From assembly GCA_012295275.1 (NCBI GenBank), contig CM022669.1:1308073-1372072 (forward strand): a stretch of DNA of 64,000 bases, written 5' to 3'. How positions within the stretch are numbered: the first letter of the stretch is position 1; each line of letters opens with the position of its first letter. The stretch comes from Chrysomallon squamiferum (Eukaryota; Mollusca; Gastropoda; Neomphalida; Peltospiridae). The position numbers and the translations under genes were made by a program. Shown in pieces: positions 36,599-48,880 of the stretch. Under the pieces are notes generated by a model. That model did not search any database. It was not told the origin of the DNA and worked only from the letters and a program-made list of their open reading frames with translations.

Positions 36599-36666
36599 GA
36601 AGGAAGTGGAAAGGAGGAAAATCGTAAAAATATAAAAAATAAATACAGTATTCTATTAATAAAAAA

Positions 36667-36699
<33 letters not shown>

Positions 36700-36700
36700 A
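36118..36700. repeat. A-rich low-complexity region with (AAAT)n, (ACT)n, (ATT)n and poly-A
   Basis: (AAAT)n at 36230-36279, (ACT)n at about 36508-36530, (ATT)n at 36546-36599 and a near-continuous A run at 36660-36698. The A-richness keeps the minus strand open for 251 codons, giving a Phe/Leu/Ile-rich spurious frame. Confidence 0.92.
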
Positions 36701-37199
36701 TGAGAAGATATAAAAATATGAAAGAAAGTAGGAAGGGAAAAGGAAAAAAAAATAAAAAAGAAAGATATATCTGTGTATTTTATAACGGTAATATTAAGTG
36801 ATAAAAAATTTAAATATTTTCTCCGATGTGATAAGAGTTTCCGGTGGTAGCTGCTCAGTTAGGTGTAGGCATGTGAGTCGCTCGGCAAGAAACACAAATT
36901 TAAATATAACAGCTGCGTTACGCGCACTGGAGTGTGACTGAAATGTACACACAAAGCCTCCAAAATTAGTGCAGACCAAGTCAGTAACAAAGAGAACTGT
37001 TTTCGTAGCCATTTGCAGCTGGTAAATTCGAGATGTGTGATTTCAGTAGTTGTTTCCAACAATCCCCCCCCAGCCCACACCCCGTCCAGCTGGCCTTTGT
37101 GGCGGGTAAAAACGAGAAAGAAAAGATAAAAATAGCACTAAGTTCAATGTTTTCTATATCGTGACCTGTCAGAGTTCGACCCCGCCTTCCAAGTTACTG

Positions 37200-37448
37200 T
37201 TAGCCAATGACAAACAGGGATTCCCAAATAATAATCAAAGACGAGTGGAATCCTGGGAAATAAAATGACGTCAGCCTAGCCATATTGCTTTTGTGCATTG
37301 TGAGACACGGAAGAAGGTTTTCAGGCTTTGTTTGACTCGATCCGTGCAGTTTGGTGGACGCACGAGGGATACGTGAAAGTATATATCGGCCGCCTCATGA
37401 GTTTTCGCATTAGTTTGCACGGATGTACCGGCATTAGACAGCAGTGGA
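37200..37448 (+). promoter_or_regulatory. MEX3 proximal promoter / 5' UTR region
   Basis: Directly upstream of the MEX3 start, base composition becomes less AT-rich and simple repeats disappear. A CCAAT box (AGCCAATGA) lies at 37202-37210 and a complete palindromic CRE, TGACGTCA, at 37266-37273, 176 bp before the ATG. No TATA box is evident. The transcription start is probably between the CRE and about 37400, but the sequence alone does not fix it. Confidence 0.6.
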
Positions 37449-37459
37449 ATGCCAGCTAA
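37397..37459 (+). promoter_or_regulatory. Upstream ORF overlapping the MEX3 start codon
   Basis: An ATG at 37397 opens a 20-codon frame ending at TAA 37457-37459. It crosses the MEX3 ATG at 37449 out of frame. Its start context is weak (C at -3, A at +4), so leaky scanning would be expected. It matters only if the transcript starts upstream of 37397, which is inferred. Confidence 0.45.
37423..37437 (+). promoter_or_regulatory. Minimal upstream ORF in the MEX3 leader
   Basis: ATG TAC CGG CAT TAG is a four-codon ORF ending 11 bp before the MEX3 ATG. It lies within the longer overlapping upstream ORF but in a different frame. The spacing is short for efficient reinitiation. Confidence 0.4.
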
Positions 37460-37707
37460 TATTTTCGCAGATATGAATGCCAACAGTGGCGGTGGCTTGG
37501 AAGACCAGCGCGCTTTGCAGTTGGCATTTGAGTTATCGCTACTTGGACTTAACGGAGACGACGACCCCCCAGCCTCCACGAGCCCCCCGCACTCCACGTC
37601 CCCGACGTCTGTGGACGATGCTGCCGCGAGGAAGAGGAGTGCGAACATGACAGAGTGTGTCCCCGTCCCCAGCTCGGAACACGTCGCGGAAATTGTGGGA
37701 CGACAAG
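37449..37707 (+). CDS. mex3: MEX3-family RNA-binding protein, exon 1 (N-terminus and first half of KH1)
   Basis: This first coding exon encodes 86 complete residues plus the first base of codon 87. MEX3 proteins are RNA-binding post-transcriptional regulators, and the RING-containing members are also E3 ubiquitin ligases. Residues 17-36 (starting [10 protein letters not shown]) resemble the short conserved motif near the N-terminus of animal MEX3 proteins. Residues 37-65 are acidic, then Pro/Ser/Thr-rich. From about residue 67 ([10 protein letters not shown]) KH1 begins, and the exon ends in VAEIVGRQ just inside the GxxG loop. The ATG at 37449 is chosen because an in-frame TGA lies at 37398-37400 with no in-frame ATG between; position -3 is G. 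A second in-frame ATG is residue 9. The donor is CAAG|GTGAGA with the intron starting at 37708, phase 1. The frame joins exactly to exon 2. Family assignment is very secure; which vertebrate paralogue it matches cannot be said. Confidence 0.95.
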
Positions 37708-38999
37708 GTGAGAAAAACACAAAATAGTTTTATGTTTAGAACAGGAAATGCACCGTGTTGTTGTTTTCACGAACCTCGTGCTGCAGGTAATGGAAATTGT
37801 AAAAAGCGTCCGTTGTATAAGAACTAGTAAAATTTATCAGTTTTAAAGTGTACCGTTATAGGTTGTTGTGTAATAATTGTACAGGTATTAAAGCCAGGTT
37901 ACTTTGTCCGTTTCTTTGTTACACCAGCGAGCGCGCGCTACAAAAACATGACGCGTTCGTCTTCGTTAGACAATGAACAGAGCGCCAGTGAGCTTTCCTT
38001 TGTTAGACATTTCACACTTCCACCGACTAATACACACCAGATAAAATACACATTTTAGTAGTCTGATTATTTCTTTTTCTATTTTTTTATTTATTTATTT
38101 ATTTATTACTACTTTATTTTTTATCGCTCTAATTTTTCGTTTAATTTTATTTGTTGGTTGTTTTTAACGGGCTTGGCCTGCTCGATCGATAGTTTCTCTT
38201 CGCAGACTCGACGTATTTGCTTTGGCGTTCTTGTTTGCTCTGCTTTTAAAAAGTACAAAAAAAAAAGAATTAAAAGAAAAAAAAAGATTGGTTTAAGAAT
38301 TGAAATTCAATTTTGTTTTTCTTATAAATGTATTTCGGTTAGTATCTGGTTTAAACTTGTATTAGTTGTACGATTTAAAAAAAAAATTGGGTATGTAAAA
38401 ATATTGTTCTTTGTTCGATGTGTCTCTGCTTACAGCACTCTACTGTAACCTCCCAGACATTTCTATAGAATGTACACTTCAACGAAAATCTTATTTAAAC
38501 AAAAAATTAAATCAGTTAAAATGTAGTTTATAACTGTTGGATTTTATAGACAATGTAGCTATTTAAATAATTATTTGTTGCCGATATGAAACTTAATTTT
38601 AGTAGATGATATGTTATATGACCACGGATCCCCGCTTACGTAATATTTAGATAGAAAAAAAAAATATATATAAAAAAACGTGATAGCTGGAACATTGAAT
38701 ATTCCGGCCAAACACAAATCCGCGATTTTGAGTGATCGGTATAAAAACAGTCACGTGTTATTACTGAAGCGTAACATCGAACCATCGATTGTGGTCTGTA
38801 AAGATAAACAATATTACAACTCTAATATTTGCATTGATGCATATTTGATTCAATAATAACAATAATAAATTGTTTCAGTTCATAAAAACTGACCATGTTT
38901 AAAGTTGATGTTTAATAATATCCACGAAGAATGAAAATTCACTTTGTGTATCACACAGTGTTTTTTTTGTTTTTGTTTTTTAAATGTGTGAAAGACGAT

Positions 39000-41400
39000 T
39001 AATTCTTAGCAAACAAAATTAGATATCTCTACTTCCCAGCTTGGTCACTATTGGACAGTTTGTTTTAATTTTGTTTTTAAATTTTGACATCTAAGTAACT
39101 GCCAGTTACTTTCTTTGTTTGGTTTCTTTGTCTGTTTTCCTCGGGCGCGTTTAAACACAAGTTAGCCTAAAACGTAACTTTGTCTTGACTTGTTATTTTA
39201 AATGTTGAGAAATTCTCTTCAACTATGCTTTGGTCGGAGATGTCAGTGGAGGGTTACTTCGAGTAGCGAGCCGCTCGAAGTTTGGACTGTGTAGTTCAGT
39301 GTCGAGCTGGTTTCATGTAAAACTAGGCGTTGTTCACACACAGGAAGAAACGCGATTCGCGTGTAAGTTGTTAAAATCGCTTGTTGTGTTCTATCTGTCA
39401 GGATTAATGTGTTTTCATTCTCGAATAGCGGATACATTTATTTATCTTTGGTAAAAGAGGTTAATGAATCTAGTGAGAAACTTTTCTCTATTTTATCATC
39501 ATACATACCAAACTGAATTCACGTTTTTTTCTCTATAAACAATTGCTGAAATTCTAATTATTAATAATCACCGTTAATTGCAGTAAAATGGAGTTGCTAT
39601 ATTTAGTCACAAATTATCACACTGGAAACTATGAAATGATAGACAAAATAATGAAATACTGTTTAACACTTAACGACTTCGAATTGGCTACTTTAACAGT
39701 CGTTTACATATAAATAAAAAGTAAATAAACAATAATGCAGGTAACTGTTCTCTGTGTCCAGTGCTCTTAGGTCAGTAACTGGACAGCGGTCACTGCACGG
39801 GATGGACACGCCCGAGCGACACTTGATCCCTGCCGCTTCACCTCGAGCCGGGGGCTAATTGTGTGAAATCCTGGGCGGGTGAAGTGGGGGGTGCAGCGTA
39901 TTTAACTGTTTTAATGTGTTTACCGAGGCTTTCTGCACGCTGTCTGGAAGATAACACACAATGTTGTTCACATCCGCAGCTCCGGCCATTGTCAGCCTGG
40001 GTGACTTGGGTGACTGTCTCGGAGTAACGGACATCACGGGCACAGTTCACTGCACACAACTGATTTGCCACGCAGTCTCGGTTTAATTAAAATAAAGTAC
40101 CTGTAATTTGCAAACTGCCCCAAGGTCTTGTGTTAATTTCGTCATCTTTGGTCACTGCAGATAATCACCAACACTTGTACCTGGTCAGTTGTTTGGCTTG
40201 AGGCCACTGCCAGCGATTGTGCTGTCCGAGTGAAACTAATTAGATTACCATTAATTGATTTGTCACTTTCTTTGTACTTCGTGTGTTGTGGAACGAAACA
40301 AAATTTAATTTCTAATATTTTTATTTATCCATTAATTGCGTTCTGCATTCATTTATTTACAGTCAGGTTTTAAGGAGAAATGAGTGAGGTTTTTACACAG
40401 TGAGGTAGCAAAAATAGTTTTACTTTTTATGTATATAATAATTCCCCGAATTCTCTATACATTTTGTACAGAAGTGGTTTTTCCTGGTTAACACATGAGA
40501 AAGAAGAAAAATATTTCCCGTTCTGATAACTGCGTAATAAATACTGTGATACGTATGTTTTAAAAATAGACCAGTGATGTCACTAGTACGCTGATTATCT
40601 GACACTATTTTTGTTTCCCTGACAGTTACTTTAACATTTGTCCAGCTCATTTCTAAAGTTTTTTGTCTTTGTTTCGTCGCCCTCCAAGTCACAATGGTTG
40701 TCATGGCAACAATGTCAATCTAATTAAATTACCACCAGATGGCGTGGCCATTCTGCTTTGTCTGCGTGAGCGCGAAAATTGAATTGCGGAAAGATTGATG
40801 GACGTGGATTGCGCAAGATCCAGTCTTTGTTGTTATTGGATGTGGCTTTTAGTTCAGAAGGATTGTTGTCTAAGAAATGTTGAGTCGAGATTTTTTTTAT
40901 CACTCACAGACGCTCACACGAATCTAGATTTATGAGTGATCTGAACTGTACGGGAGGGGGGAGAGGGAAACAAAATATCCATGGAAGAATGCCCACGTGA
41001 CGACTGGTAAAAATTTCAAGTCGTTTAAGAAAATACAACTGAATAAATCCTTTGTGATTATTTTATTACGTACACGTTTTCTCTGACTTTGTAACGCATA
41101 TCGGCGGTGGTAGACATTTTTATTAAATCAACGAGTCTGGACAGCTGCAGTAAGCCACCCTTTTATTTCTCTACACCACAGCAACGTGTTAAACAAGTAA
41201 CACGGCACAGCTTGGAACGTGTCCAATTACACGAGACAAACACTGAATTAACCAATACGCTGCAAACTGTATTGTAAAGAAAGATTTAATGATACAGTAG
41301 AATTAATCAGTTTATTATATATATATAGATTGTCCTGGAAACTGTTGCATGTTTCAAAGAATAGTTTATTTTTTACCTTTTTTTTACCAGAATACTGCTT
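39000..41400. other. Repeat-poor MEX3 intron segment with homeodomain-type motifs
   Basis: No microsatellite longer than about 20 bp is seen here. CTAATTAG and CCATTAATTGATTTG occur at about 40235-40262, and AGCGCGAAAA near 40769. It is a candidate location for intronic enhancers; no exon is recognised. Confidence 0.35.
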
Positions 41401-41419
41401 TAAATTTTTAGATTAAATC

Positions 41420-41456
<37 letters not shown>
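41420..41456. repeat. (ATT)n microsatellite in the MEX3 intron
   Basis: About 12 ATT units. Confidence 0.92.
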
Positions 41457-42173
41457 TAGAAACGGGTAGAAGGTTTGGGGTACATAGCTCTGTTCAGTGT
41501 TTTCACATCCAGTAATCAAATAGGTGTTATTTGTTTGGCCGGAGCGTTGTGGCCGAACACAAAGAACGGTCAGTTGAGTGGACATAGCAGAGGGCGAGAG
41601 GGGGTCACGACATCTGCCGCGGAAAGGCAAGATTCTGCCAGCTGCTTGAAATCCTTCCAAGGTCGGAGTTCAGGTGCGGATCGAGAAATAATGAAATGGG
41701 AGGTTCAGTTTTAGTTATGAGAAGAGATATTCAGATACACATTTTATTTATTTTTCTAAACCATATTAGGAGAAAACCAGCAGAATGGGGAAAAGAATAA
41801 ACAAACCACCTACCCGTGTTTTACTGTGTTTTTGTGTTAAGTAGGTCTTGACAGCTGTTTTTATTAACGTTTACTATCTGTCGGTTGCAGTACTGCGCCT
41901 GTTTGAAATATTTGTACTGACAGCGAGTTGTTGGGTTCAGACTGTGTAATACTGAGAAACAAAGCACGCACCTAGTACGGTTCTCTAAACACTGTAAATG
42001 ATGTACACTGTTTATCAGGAAATAGTTTGTCCATGGCTCGGTGCACTTTCATGAGTAAGCAAGCAATAAGCCTGTTATTAGAATAGTCGTGATTCTGTTA
42101 TACGTATCACGTTACTAATGCTACAGCGCTCAGTCCCGTAATGTCTGTTACTCACCAGGCTGAATTTAATAAA

Positions 42174-42202
42174 GAGTGTGTGTGTGTGTGTGTGTGTGTG
42201 TG
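42174..42202. repeat. (GT)n microsatellite in the MEX3 intron
   Basis: About 14 GT units. Confidence 0.92.
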
Positions 42203-42822
42203 CATTTTGTTGTATCATTTATGAAATCTCTTTTGACGTTTTAACTTTTGAGCTAATGTTAGTCACACTTGCCTGTGGAAATGTTTACCATGACAAAACG
42301 TGATTTTCTTTTCGTTTACCTGAAATACTAATTAATACTATTTAATAATAATAATAATAATTTATTATTGTTGTTAACAAGACTGTTATGCTAGATTATA
42401 ATTTAAAAAATAAATTACTGTCAGTAAGGGAACGTGTATAATTTTATTATTTTTGACCGAGAGGTGAGTGACTCAGTTTATATGCATCTTTTTTATTAAC
42501 GTTTATGATTGGTCACGTTTTGGAGTCATTCTAAGCTGGGTTGCTGGCAGACACAAACTGTCTGAACGTAGCCCTACATACCTGACATATCCGTAAATCA
42601 GAACATCGCTTAGACAGTTTCCTTTTAGTTCAAAGTAACCGACTAAACAATTACATTTGTAGTGAAGCGCAGACTGGTCGGGGGGGGGGTGATCCATCCC
42701 TTTCAAGTCGTTCTCGTGAGGCAGATTAGAGCTAGATAATTAATAACACGCATTAGTTAAAAAGTTCAGTCTGTGGATACTGCGTACATGAATGCACAGT
42801 GCAATACTGCACTCGAACACGC

Positions 42823-42828
<6 letters not shown>

Positions 42829-42853
<25 letters not shown>
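42829..42853. repeat. Poly-A run in the MEX3 intron
   Basis: About 25 A in a row. Confidence 0.9.
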
Positions 42854-42857
<4 letters not shown>

Positions 42858-43857
42858 CTTTTACAACCATTTTAAAATTAAAATGACAACAAGAAAGCAA
42901 AATTCGTAAATTCTAATATTTGATCTTGTTGAAAAGACTGATATCGAGTTTTCTTTTTTTTTTCTTTTTGGTTGAATTCACTCGACTGTATTGAGAACGC
43001 TGGAAAATTGTTATTGCTTCCGGTTTAGCGATTAAGGTGCTCTTGTGGTTGATGATGTTTTCACGCTGTTGTCGTCATTGCGGGCTTCTGTTTTCCTGGG
43101 CTGTGAGTAGATGTTGACACAGTTGTCGGGCACTGTCTGTTCACTGGAAATCACGCCGAAACTCCACAGTAATTGAATTAACATCGATCAAGACACTAAC
43201 ATACAGCGACCTCTCTCTCGTATTTATCAACAGCCAGACGTAAACTACCTCAACTAATGTCTGAACCAGTCTCCAAGACATTTGTCTTCCAGTCTTTGTT
43301 AATGTTTTTTAAAAGTTACTGTATTGTGAACTGCGGAGACTCGTGTAAGTCTAGCCAGTGTAGTGAAACACGTTAGAATACGAGATGATTACGTATTTCA
43401 GAGAAAACGTGTGTAAATTTCCACACCAGGCCGGTCCGTGACGCCGGCCATTAATTATTTATGATTCTTGTTTATTTGTGTTCGCCCGAGTTCACCTAGT
43501 TTCTGCTCGAAATGACGGCACAAATTAACATGGCGGCCGTAGACAAGTGTGGCACCTTGCAATTAACGAAATCCAACATCTGACTTGTTAGTGGTGAGAA
43601 AAAAGAAACTGGTACATAATGGAAAATATATTTTAAACCGAGTCTTGAGACCATCGAGTTTGGGGGACACTGAGTGAAGCTGGCTCTAAGCTGATTATAT
43701 TAAAAGCATTAAAGTAAATTATTAAATGAAATCAGGGCTTGGCAATCCGGTTTACTATCGTGACATTTTTTTATATTTTATTTATGAATCGAGTTTTTCT
43801 TGTTTGACGATACATAAGCAAACATCTCTTGTCTGCGAGTGAAGGAATGTTGAAGAG

Positions 43858-43865
43858 TGACGTCA
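43858..43865. promoter_or_regulatory. Intronic CRE (TGACGTCA)
   Basis: A perfect CRE about 6.4 kb downstream of the MEX3 start, inside the intron, followed by TTAATCATGCA. Confidence 0.35.
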
Positions 43866-44926
43866 TTAATCATGCAGGAGCTGATTTAGGGTGGAGCGGT
43901 GGTAAATTTGTGATGTCATTAATAATTTAGCTGCATAGTGTGGGATGGGACGATATTTATAAATATTGATTGAATTTATTTAATGTCAGATGTATACAAG
44001 TATACATGTTATTTCTTTTAAAATAGGTATGAGCTCTCTAGCGCACAATGACCTCACTCTCGCTCTTCACTGAATATAATGCTGTAAATTATTTTGTTCT
44101 GTCTTGATATTTATAATTCACTGACACCGGCAAATTGTTTGAAAGTACTTTACACAAAATATGATACCATCCACAAATATCTTCTATGAACAGTCGAGTG
44201 TGTTCATATTTCCTAAGTTATCTACCATGATGCAGATTAGAGAAAAATAAAATACAGATAGTCTTTGTTTTTTCAACACTGACGTCTCTGTGTAATTTGC
44301 TGGGATCGAATCCTTGCACACGGTTCGCTTCTGAGTGATAGCAGTTGTTCACTAACTCGGTATTTTCCTAACCTTGCTCATTTTCTGTGTTGAATTTAAT
44401 GAGTGTACTTCACAGGATGCTGGAAAACTTAGAATACACACACGACTGATGTTTTGAAGAAAGATGTAACGTGTTTAATAACTCGTACGTCCTTGTACAT
44501 CTACTACGAAAGTGACATACAGCCTGTCAGCTGCTGTTTACATTCCTGGCATAGCTATACTCTTACTGCCACATCCACGTCTGCGTTAAACAGAATCTGT
44601 GAAGAGACTCGCATACAACATTTGTTTTGCATAAAGTACTGCTCGAAATGGTTAAAATGTATTAAAAATAACGTGATACACGTTACAAACAGAAGTGTGT
44701 GAGGCGTCGCCCAGGAACGACGTTTTCCTCTTGTAATTACTCAGTTATAAAACTCGCCAGCTGCTTGACCTGGCTATCACACGATTCGCTAGACTTTGGT
44801 ATGCAGCAAAAAACAGAGGACACTGGAAACGCAGGAAACATTCAGTTTGTTACATACTTCTATTTCCGTTATCGCTTACCTAGCTGCTGGCGGGCGCGAC
44901 CTTGAACACTAGTACTTTTACTACGA

Positions 44927-44970
44927 CTAGTAGCAGTAGCAGCAGTAGTAGTAGTAGTAGTAGTGTGTGT
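44927..44970. repeat. (AGT)n/(AGC)n microsatellite in the MEX3 intron
   Basis: AGC and AGT units followed by a short GT run. Confidence 0.9.
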
Positions 44971-47342
44971 TAGATGTATATCTGTCGCGCAATATAGCCA
45001 ATCGGAAATTGTGTCGCGATCGATACAACGTGACAAAGGACGCTGTGGGAATATGTGGCGGCCTGACCTGCTTAGTGCAGATGATGTTCACAGTGTCGTC
45101 TGCTGCAGTACATCTATAAATACACCACTCATCTGTGCTTCTCGTCTTCAGCAAGCTTCATGCCTGCAACCCAAACAGATTTAACACGTCGAAATCTGCT
45201 ACTCGAACTTGCTGATTCATATATTAAATATTACAAAGGAGGAGCTTTGGTGATGAAAAATAGACAAATCATTCCTCTTCTGCCATGGCTTTTTTTTATT
45301 TTTCCTTTCTTCAACGTAGTTGCTGACCAACGCCCAGGTTTTGAAGACTGTTGACTTGTACAAAAAATAAAAATAAAAAATAACATCCAGCTGATTTGTA
45401 ACAATTTTCTGCTGGTTTTTTTTTTTTTTGCATCTTCATTTCAAAATTATTTCCCATTTACAATTTTCTCATTATTTTCTATTCACATAATAATAATAAC
45501 AATAATAATAATAATAATAATAAATAAACTTTGTTCATCTTTATTTTCCTAGATGATAGGATATTTTAATATCACGTTGTTTACTGCAGTTTTGCCAGTT
45601 ATTTATAAAGCTCGCCTGATAACGTGCCCGACTTTGGCTTGCACGTCGAGATTCGCACGCAGTAATTAGCTTTTCAGTGGCTTATCTTTCTCTCGGAGAG
45701 GTGTCGGGTTTCAGCGCGTCTGTTTCTGGCCTTCTGCCTGACGTCTGCTCAGTCAGACGACGCTGCTAGTGATTCCAAACGGTCAGAAGCACAAGTTTGC
45801 AAAGCAGCAGATTTAATTTTAATGTATGTGCAGAAACTGGAGCACGTTAGAGGTGGTAATACAACAGTACCATAGGAATATCTTGATTAGATTAATTCAG
45901 TATTTGGCTTCGGATCTGGAAAAACGTTAAAAGTACGTTTTATATTTGGTTTGGTTTAAAAAAAAAAAAAAAAAAAATTGAAATACTACAAAATAACCTT
46001 AGTGTTAGCATATCTTCACCAGTTATCGCATATCGCATGTTAACATGTGGATATCCTAGTCAGAACATTTAGTAAACAGCGAAACCTCGAGCTAGAAACG
46101 AGAGGGTTGGGGAGGAGCAGCAAGTAGAAAATCAGAAGAACATAAATATTTTTAATTAAAAAGTAACGGTAGAGTTTTGTTTGTTTGTTTTCTTCCCCCA
46201 GTTCTATTCGCCTTTGCCTTCGTTTTCTGTTCTTTTGAAAGAAAGGGGATTTATCAGAATACAAATACATTCTGTGTTTGAGTGCTTGTAGACATTTCAA
46301 ACTGAACAAAAAACCGTGGTCTGGGTCTCCTTGAAGAAAAAATAAAAATAATAATATATTACTGAAACCGCTCTAGTTTAATCTGAGTTTTCTTTAAAAC
46401 TGGTTTTTATTCTTATTAGCTACTGAACCATCTGACATTCAGTCGTGTGTTTGTTTATTCCTCACGTTTGTTTTCCGTGTCACTGGCAAATTCGGCTTTG
46501 CCGTTTTTAACACGAGTAATGACATGCTGCATTTCTGAATGCCCCAGAGAACTGATATTTGACATTATAAAAGACATTTTCATAAAAGCACAGCCTCGAT
46601 TTTATTTCCGTCTCATTAGACCAAAACTGATCTAAGAGCCCAAACTGATTCTTGTCACATGAGTTTGCTGTTACTGTAACATAGATTAGTTGACATCCGT
46701 TATTAAACCAGAACATATCAAGTTTGTTAATAGCAAGTCAAACATAGTTTAAAGATTAATACGTGAAACTGGTTAATATGTGCTTATGTTACACATGTTT
46801 CTGTTGGATTAAGGTGATGAGGATAATCCAGCTGGGTTTACTCTGGCTAACACTAGGGGGCGTGTGGTTAGATGATCAAACTGCGAGACTGTTGGTTGAC
46901 TGCAATGTATGACAGGATCGTTTCCTGCATGCTCAAAGAAAACTATAAAATAAGCATATTTCAGATCTGTATTTTTTATTGTATTACATATATATATATA
47001 TATATTATGATTATTATTATATTATATAAACCAAGATATTTCTAGAAGAGAACAAAAATAAACAGATGTTAATTTACAGTAAACGATATTTAATACGCGA
47101 TGAGTAAACACAACTGTTTGCTAAAATACTTTGTGTAGACTTGGATTAAGCCATTCGCAGTATTGCTAGAAATATTACATGACAACGTGTTTGGTACTTG
47201 CTACAAAGTTGTTAAACAACTAAGTTACGCGTTAAAATACTTGCAAATATTACACATGTTGTTACGTTCGGTAATGGCGTGTATACCAGCAATAACCACA
47301 ATAATCAATTTTTAAAAACTATTCCATTTTCGTATTTTTCAG

Positions 47343-48753
47343 GATGCAAAATAAAAGCTTTACGAGCCAAAACGAACACGTACATCAAGACGCCGGTCCG
47401 CGGGGAGGAGCCAGTGTTCGTGGTGACGGGGAGGAAGGAAGACGTGTGCGCTGCTAAGAAAGAGATACTCTCAGCAGCTGAGCATTTCAGTCAAATCAGA
47501 GCTTCGAGGAGGAACAGCAGTGTTTCCAGTGTTGGTTCAAACAACAGCTCGGGACTTGCCCCCGGGCCGCCCAGCCCCAATGCCCCCGGGCAGGTGACCA
47601 TACAAGTGCGTGTCCCGTATCGTGTTGTGGGGCTGGTGGTCGGCCCGAAAGGCGCGACGATTAAACGAATCCAGCAACAGACGCACACGTACATCGTGAC
47701 CCCGAGTCGAGACAAAGAGCCCGTCTTCGAGGTGACCGGCCTGCCGGAAAATGTCGAACGATCACGACAGGAAATCGAAAGCCACATAGCAACGAGGACC
47801 GGTGGCCTTGTGGATACTGCGTCACTTCCGCCTAACGCCAACACGGACGAGTTTCACGGGCTGGATTCTGGATTTCATGAACTTAACGGTGGGGACTTCA
47901 TAGATTCTATCTTCAAACCACAGTCATCTTCTGCATTTACTTCCTACGGCAGCAGCTCCGTCAACAGCAACGGCATTCGACGAGTTCAGGAGCCAACCAT
48001 TTTCAACTTCCCGCCTGTGAGCAACGGTACGAACAAACTGTCTGACTTCGCAAACCCGATCTCAAACGGTTTCGGAAACGGCTTTAGTGCATTCGGAGTT
48101 TATGACAACAACGACGAGGGAATAGGGTCACCCTCCTTCGACCCTATCCCCCCTTCTCCTTCCATGTGGCCGGACTTTGGCGACAACCACAGCCACCTAG
48201 TCTCGCTGTTCGGCGGAAACTCGCCGCCGTACAGCAGCCCGCGACGAAGTAGCAGTTTCGCCGGCGGGTCGTCACGAGTCTCTCCTCCGACGCTGGACGG
48301 CGGAAGCTGCCGAAGTGCCAGTCCACTAAGCAATACGAATCTCTCGACGTCGCCGGGCGAGCACGCGCTGGTGCGCCGCATCCGCAGCGACCCCTCACCA
48401 ACGGCGTGAACGGCTTCTCCAGCGCGGCGTCCGTGCCGAGCTGCTACACCAACGGCGTCAACGGCATGTCGTCAGCGTCGAGCGGATCTCCGACGAGCTG
48501 CAGCCCCGGGACCACGAGTCCCGTCCCCACCTTGTGTAGCGATGCAATCGGGTGTGGCGGTGCAAACCTCGCCCGACCGACAAAACACTGTATGATTTGC
48601 TCGGAGAGCTGCGTCGTTGCGGCCCTCGTGCCCTGCGGCCACAACCTCTTCTGCATGGAGTGTGCTGCGCGCATCATGGGACGACCCGCGCGCGACCGGG
48701 TGTGTCCCGTCTGTCAGCAGACCCCAACTCAGGCAATTCGTATATTTTCTTGA
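47343..48753 (+). CDS. mex3: MEX3-family RNA-binding protein, exon 2 (rest of KH1, KH2, linker, RING finger; frameshift near 48394)
   Basis: The acceptor TTTTTCAG ends at 47342, and the first two bases complete codon 87 (Gly), rebuilding the KH1 GxxG loop as GRQG. KH1 ends near residue 135. KH2 spans about residues 170-236 (47591-47791) and has an intact GPKG loop. A long Ser/Asn/Gly/Pro-rich, probably disordered linker follows, with the conserved RRIRSDP motif near 48371-48394. The KH frame then stops at TGA 48407-48409, giving 441 residues. The next frame continues without a stop from before 48394 to TGA 48751-48753. It encodes another low-complexity stretch and a C3HC4 RING finger (48589-48714: CMIC, PCGH, CMEC, CPVC) ending QAIRIFS, as in RING-containing MEX3 proteins. 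With one extra base at the CCCC run, the protein would be about 556 residues, close to vertebrate MEX3 lengths. The RING is associated with ubiquitin ligase activity in the family. The break is probably a homopolymer sequence error, but could be real. Confidence 0.93.
48391..48409 (+). other. Apparent frameshift site in the MEX3 last exon
   Basis: In the KH-domain frame the conserved RRIRSDP motif is followed by four codons and TGA at 48407-48409. The RING frame is already open here and reads LTNGVNGF from 48394. The switch falls on a run of four C at 48391-48394, and a fifth C would make the two halves continuous. Overlap of the two open frames at a homopolymer, with all RING cysteines and the histidine intact, is typical of a one-base deletion error. 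Confidence 0.8.
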
Positions 48754-48844
48754 TCTGTTTATCTTGCCCTTTATTTTTTAATATCGGTCAATGATACTCC
48801 ACAAAGTCTTTTATTTTTTAATTTCTAATACTTGTTGTATTGTA

Positions 48845-48849
<5 letters not shown>

Positions 48850-48880
<31 letters not shown>
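48850..48880. repeat. Poly-T run in the MEX3 3' region
   Basis: About 31 T in a row, about 100 bp after the stop codon. Confidence 0.92.

Larger units (their letters stand above)
37708..47342 (+). other. MEX3 intron (GT-AG, phase 1, about 9.6 kb)
   Basis: The intron starts GTGAGA and ends in a pyrimidine-rich TTTTTCAG. It interrupts the KH1 GxxG loop; from memory, an intron at this place is also found in vertebrate MEX3 genes. No exon of another gene is visible inside. It holds only short simple repeats: (TTTA)n near 38086, (ATT)n at 41420-41456, (GT)n at 42174-42202, poly-A at 42829-42853 and 45958-45977, and (AGT)n at 44927-44970. Compared with the flanks it is clearly richer in complex sequence, including homeodomain-type motifs near 40230-40260 and a YY1-like ACATGGCGGCCGT near 43529, so intronic enhancers are plausible. 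Confidence 0.9.

Noticed and set aside
35946-36701. 251-codon open frame on the minus strand
   Set aside because: A consequence of A-rich sequence (poly-A, AAAT, ATT); Phe/Leu/Ile-rich low complexity with no protein-like composition.
37549-37770. Antisense open frames over MEX3 exon 1 (also 37271-37720)
   Set aside because: Opposite-strand shadows of exon 1; no independent evidence.
44300-44320. GGGATCGAATCC, resembling a tRNA box B
   Set aside because: No box A at the right distance and no cloverleaf could be drawn.
47491-47844. Open frames antisense to MEX3 exon 2 (also 48100-48401 and 48444-48677)
   Set aside because: Shadows of the coding strand in a GC-richer exon.
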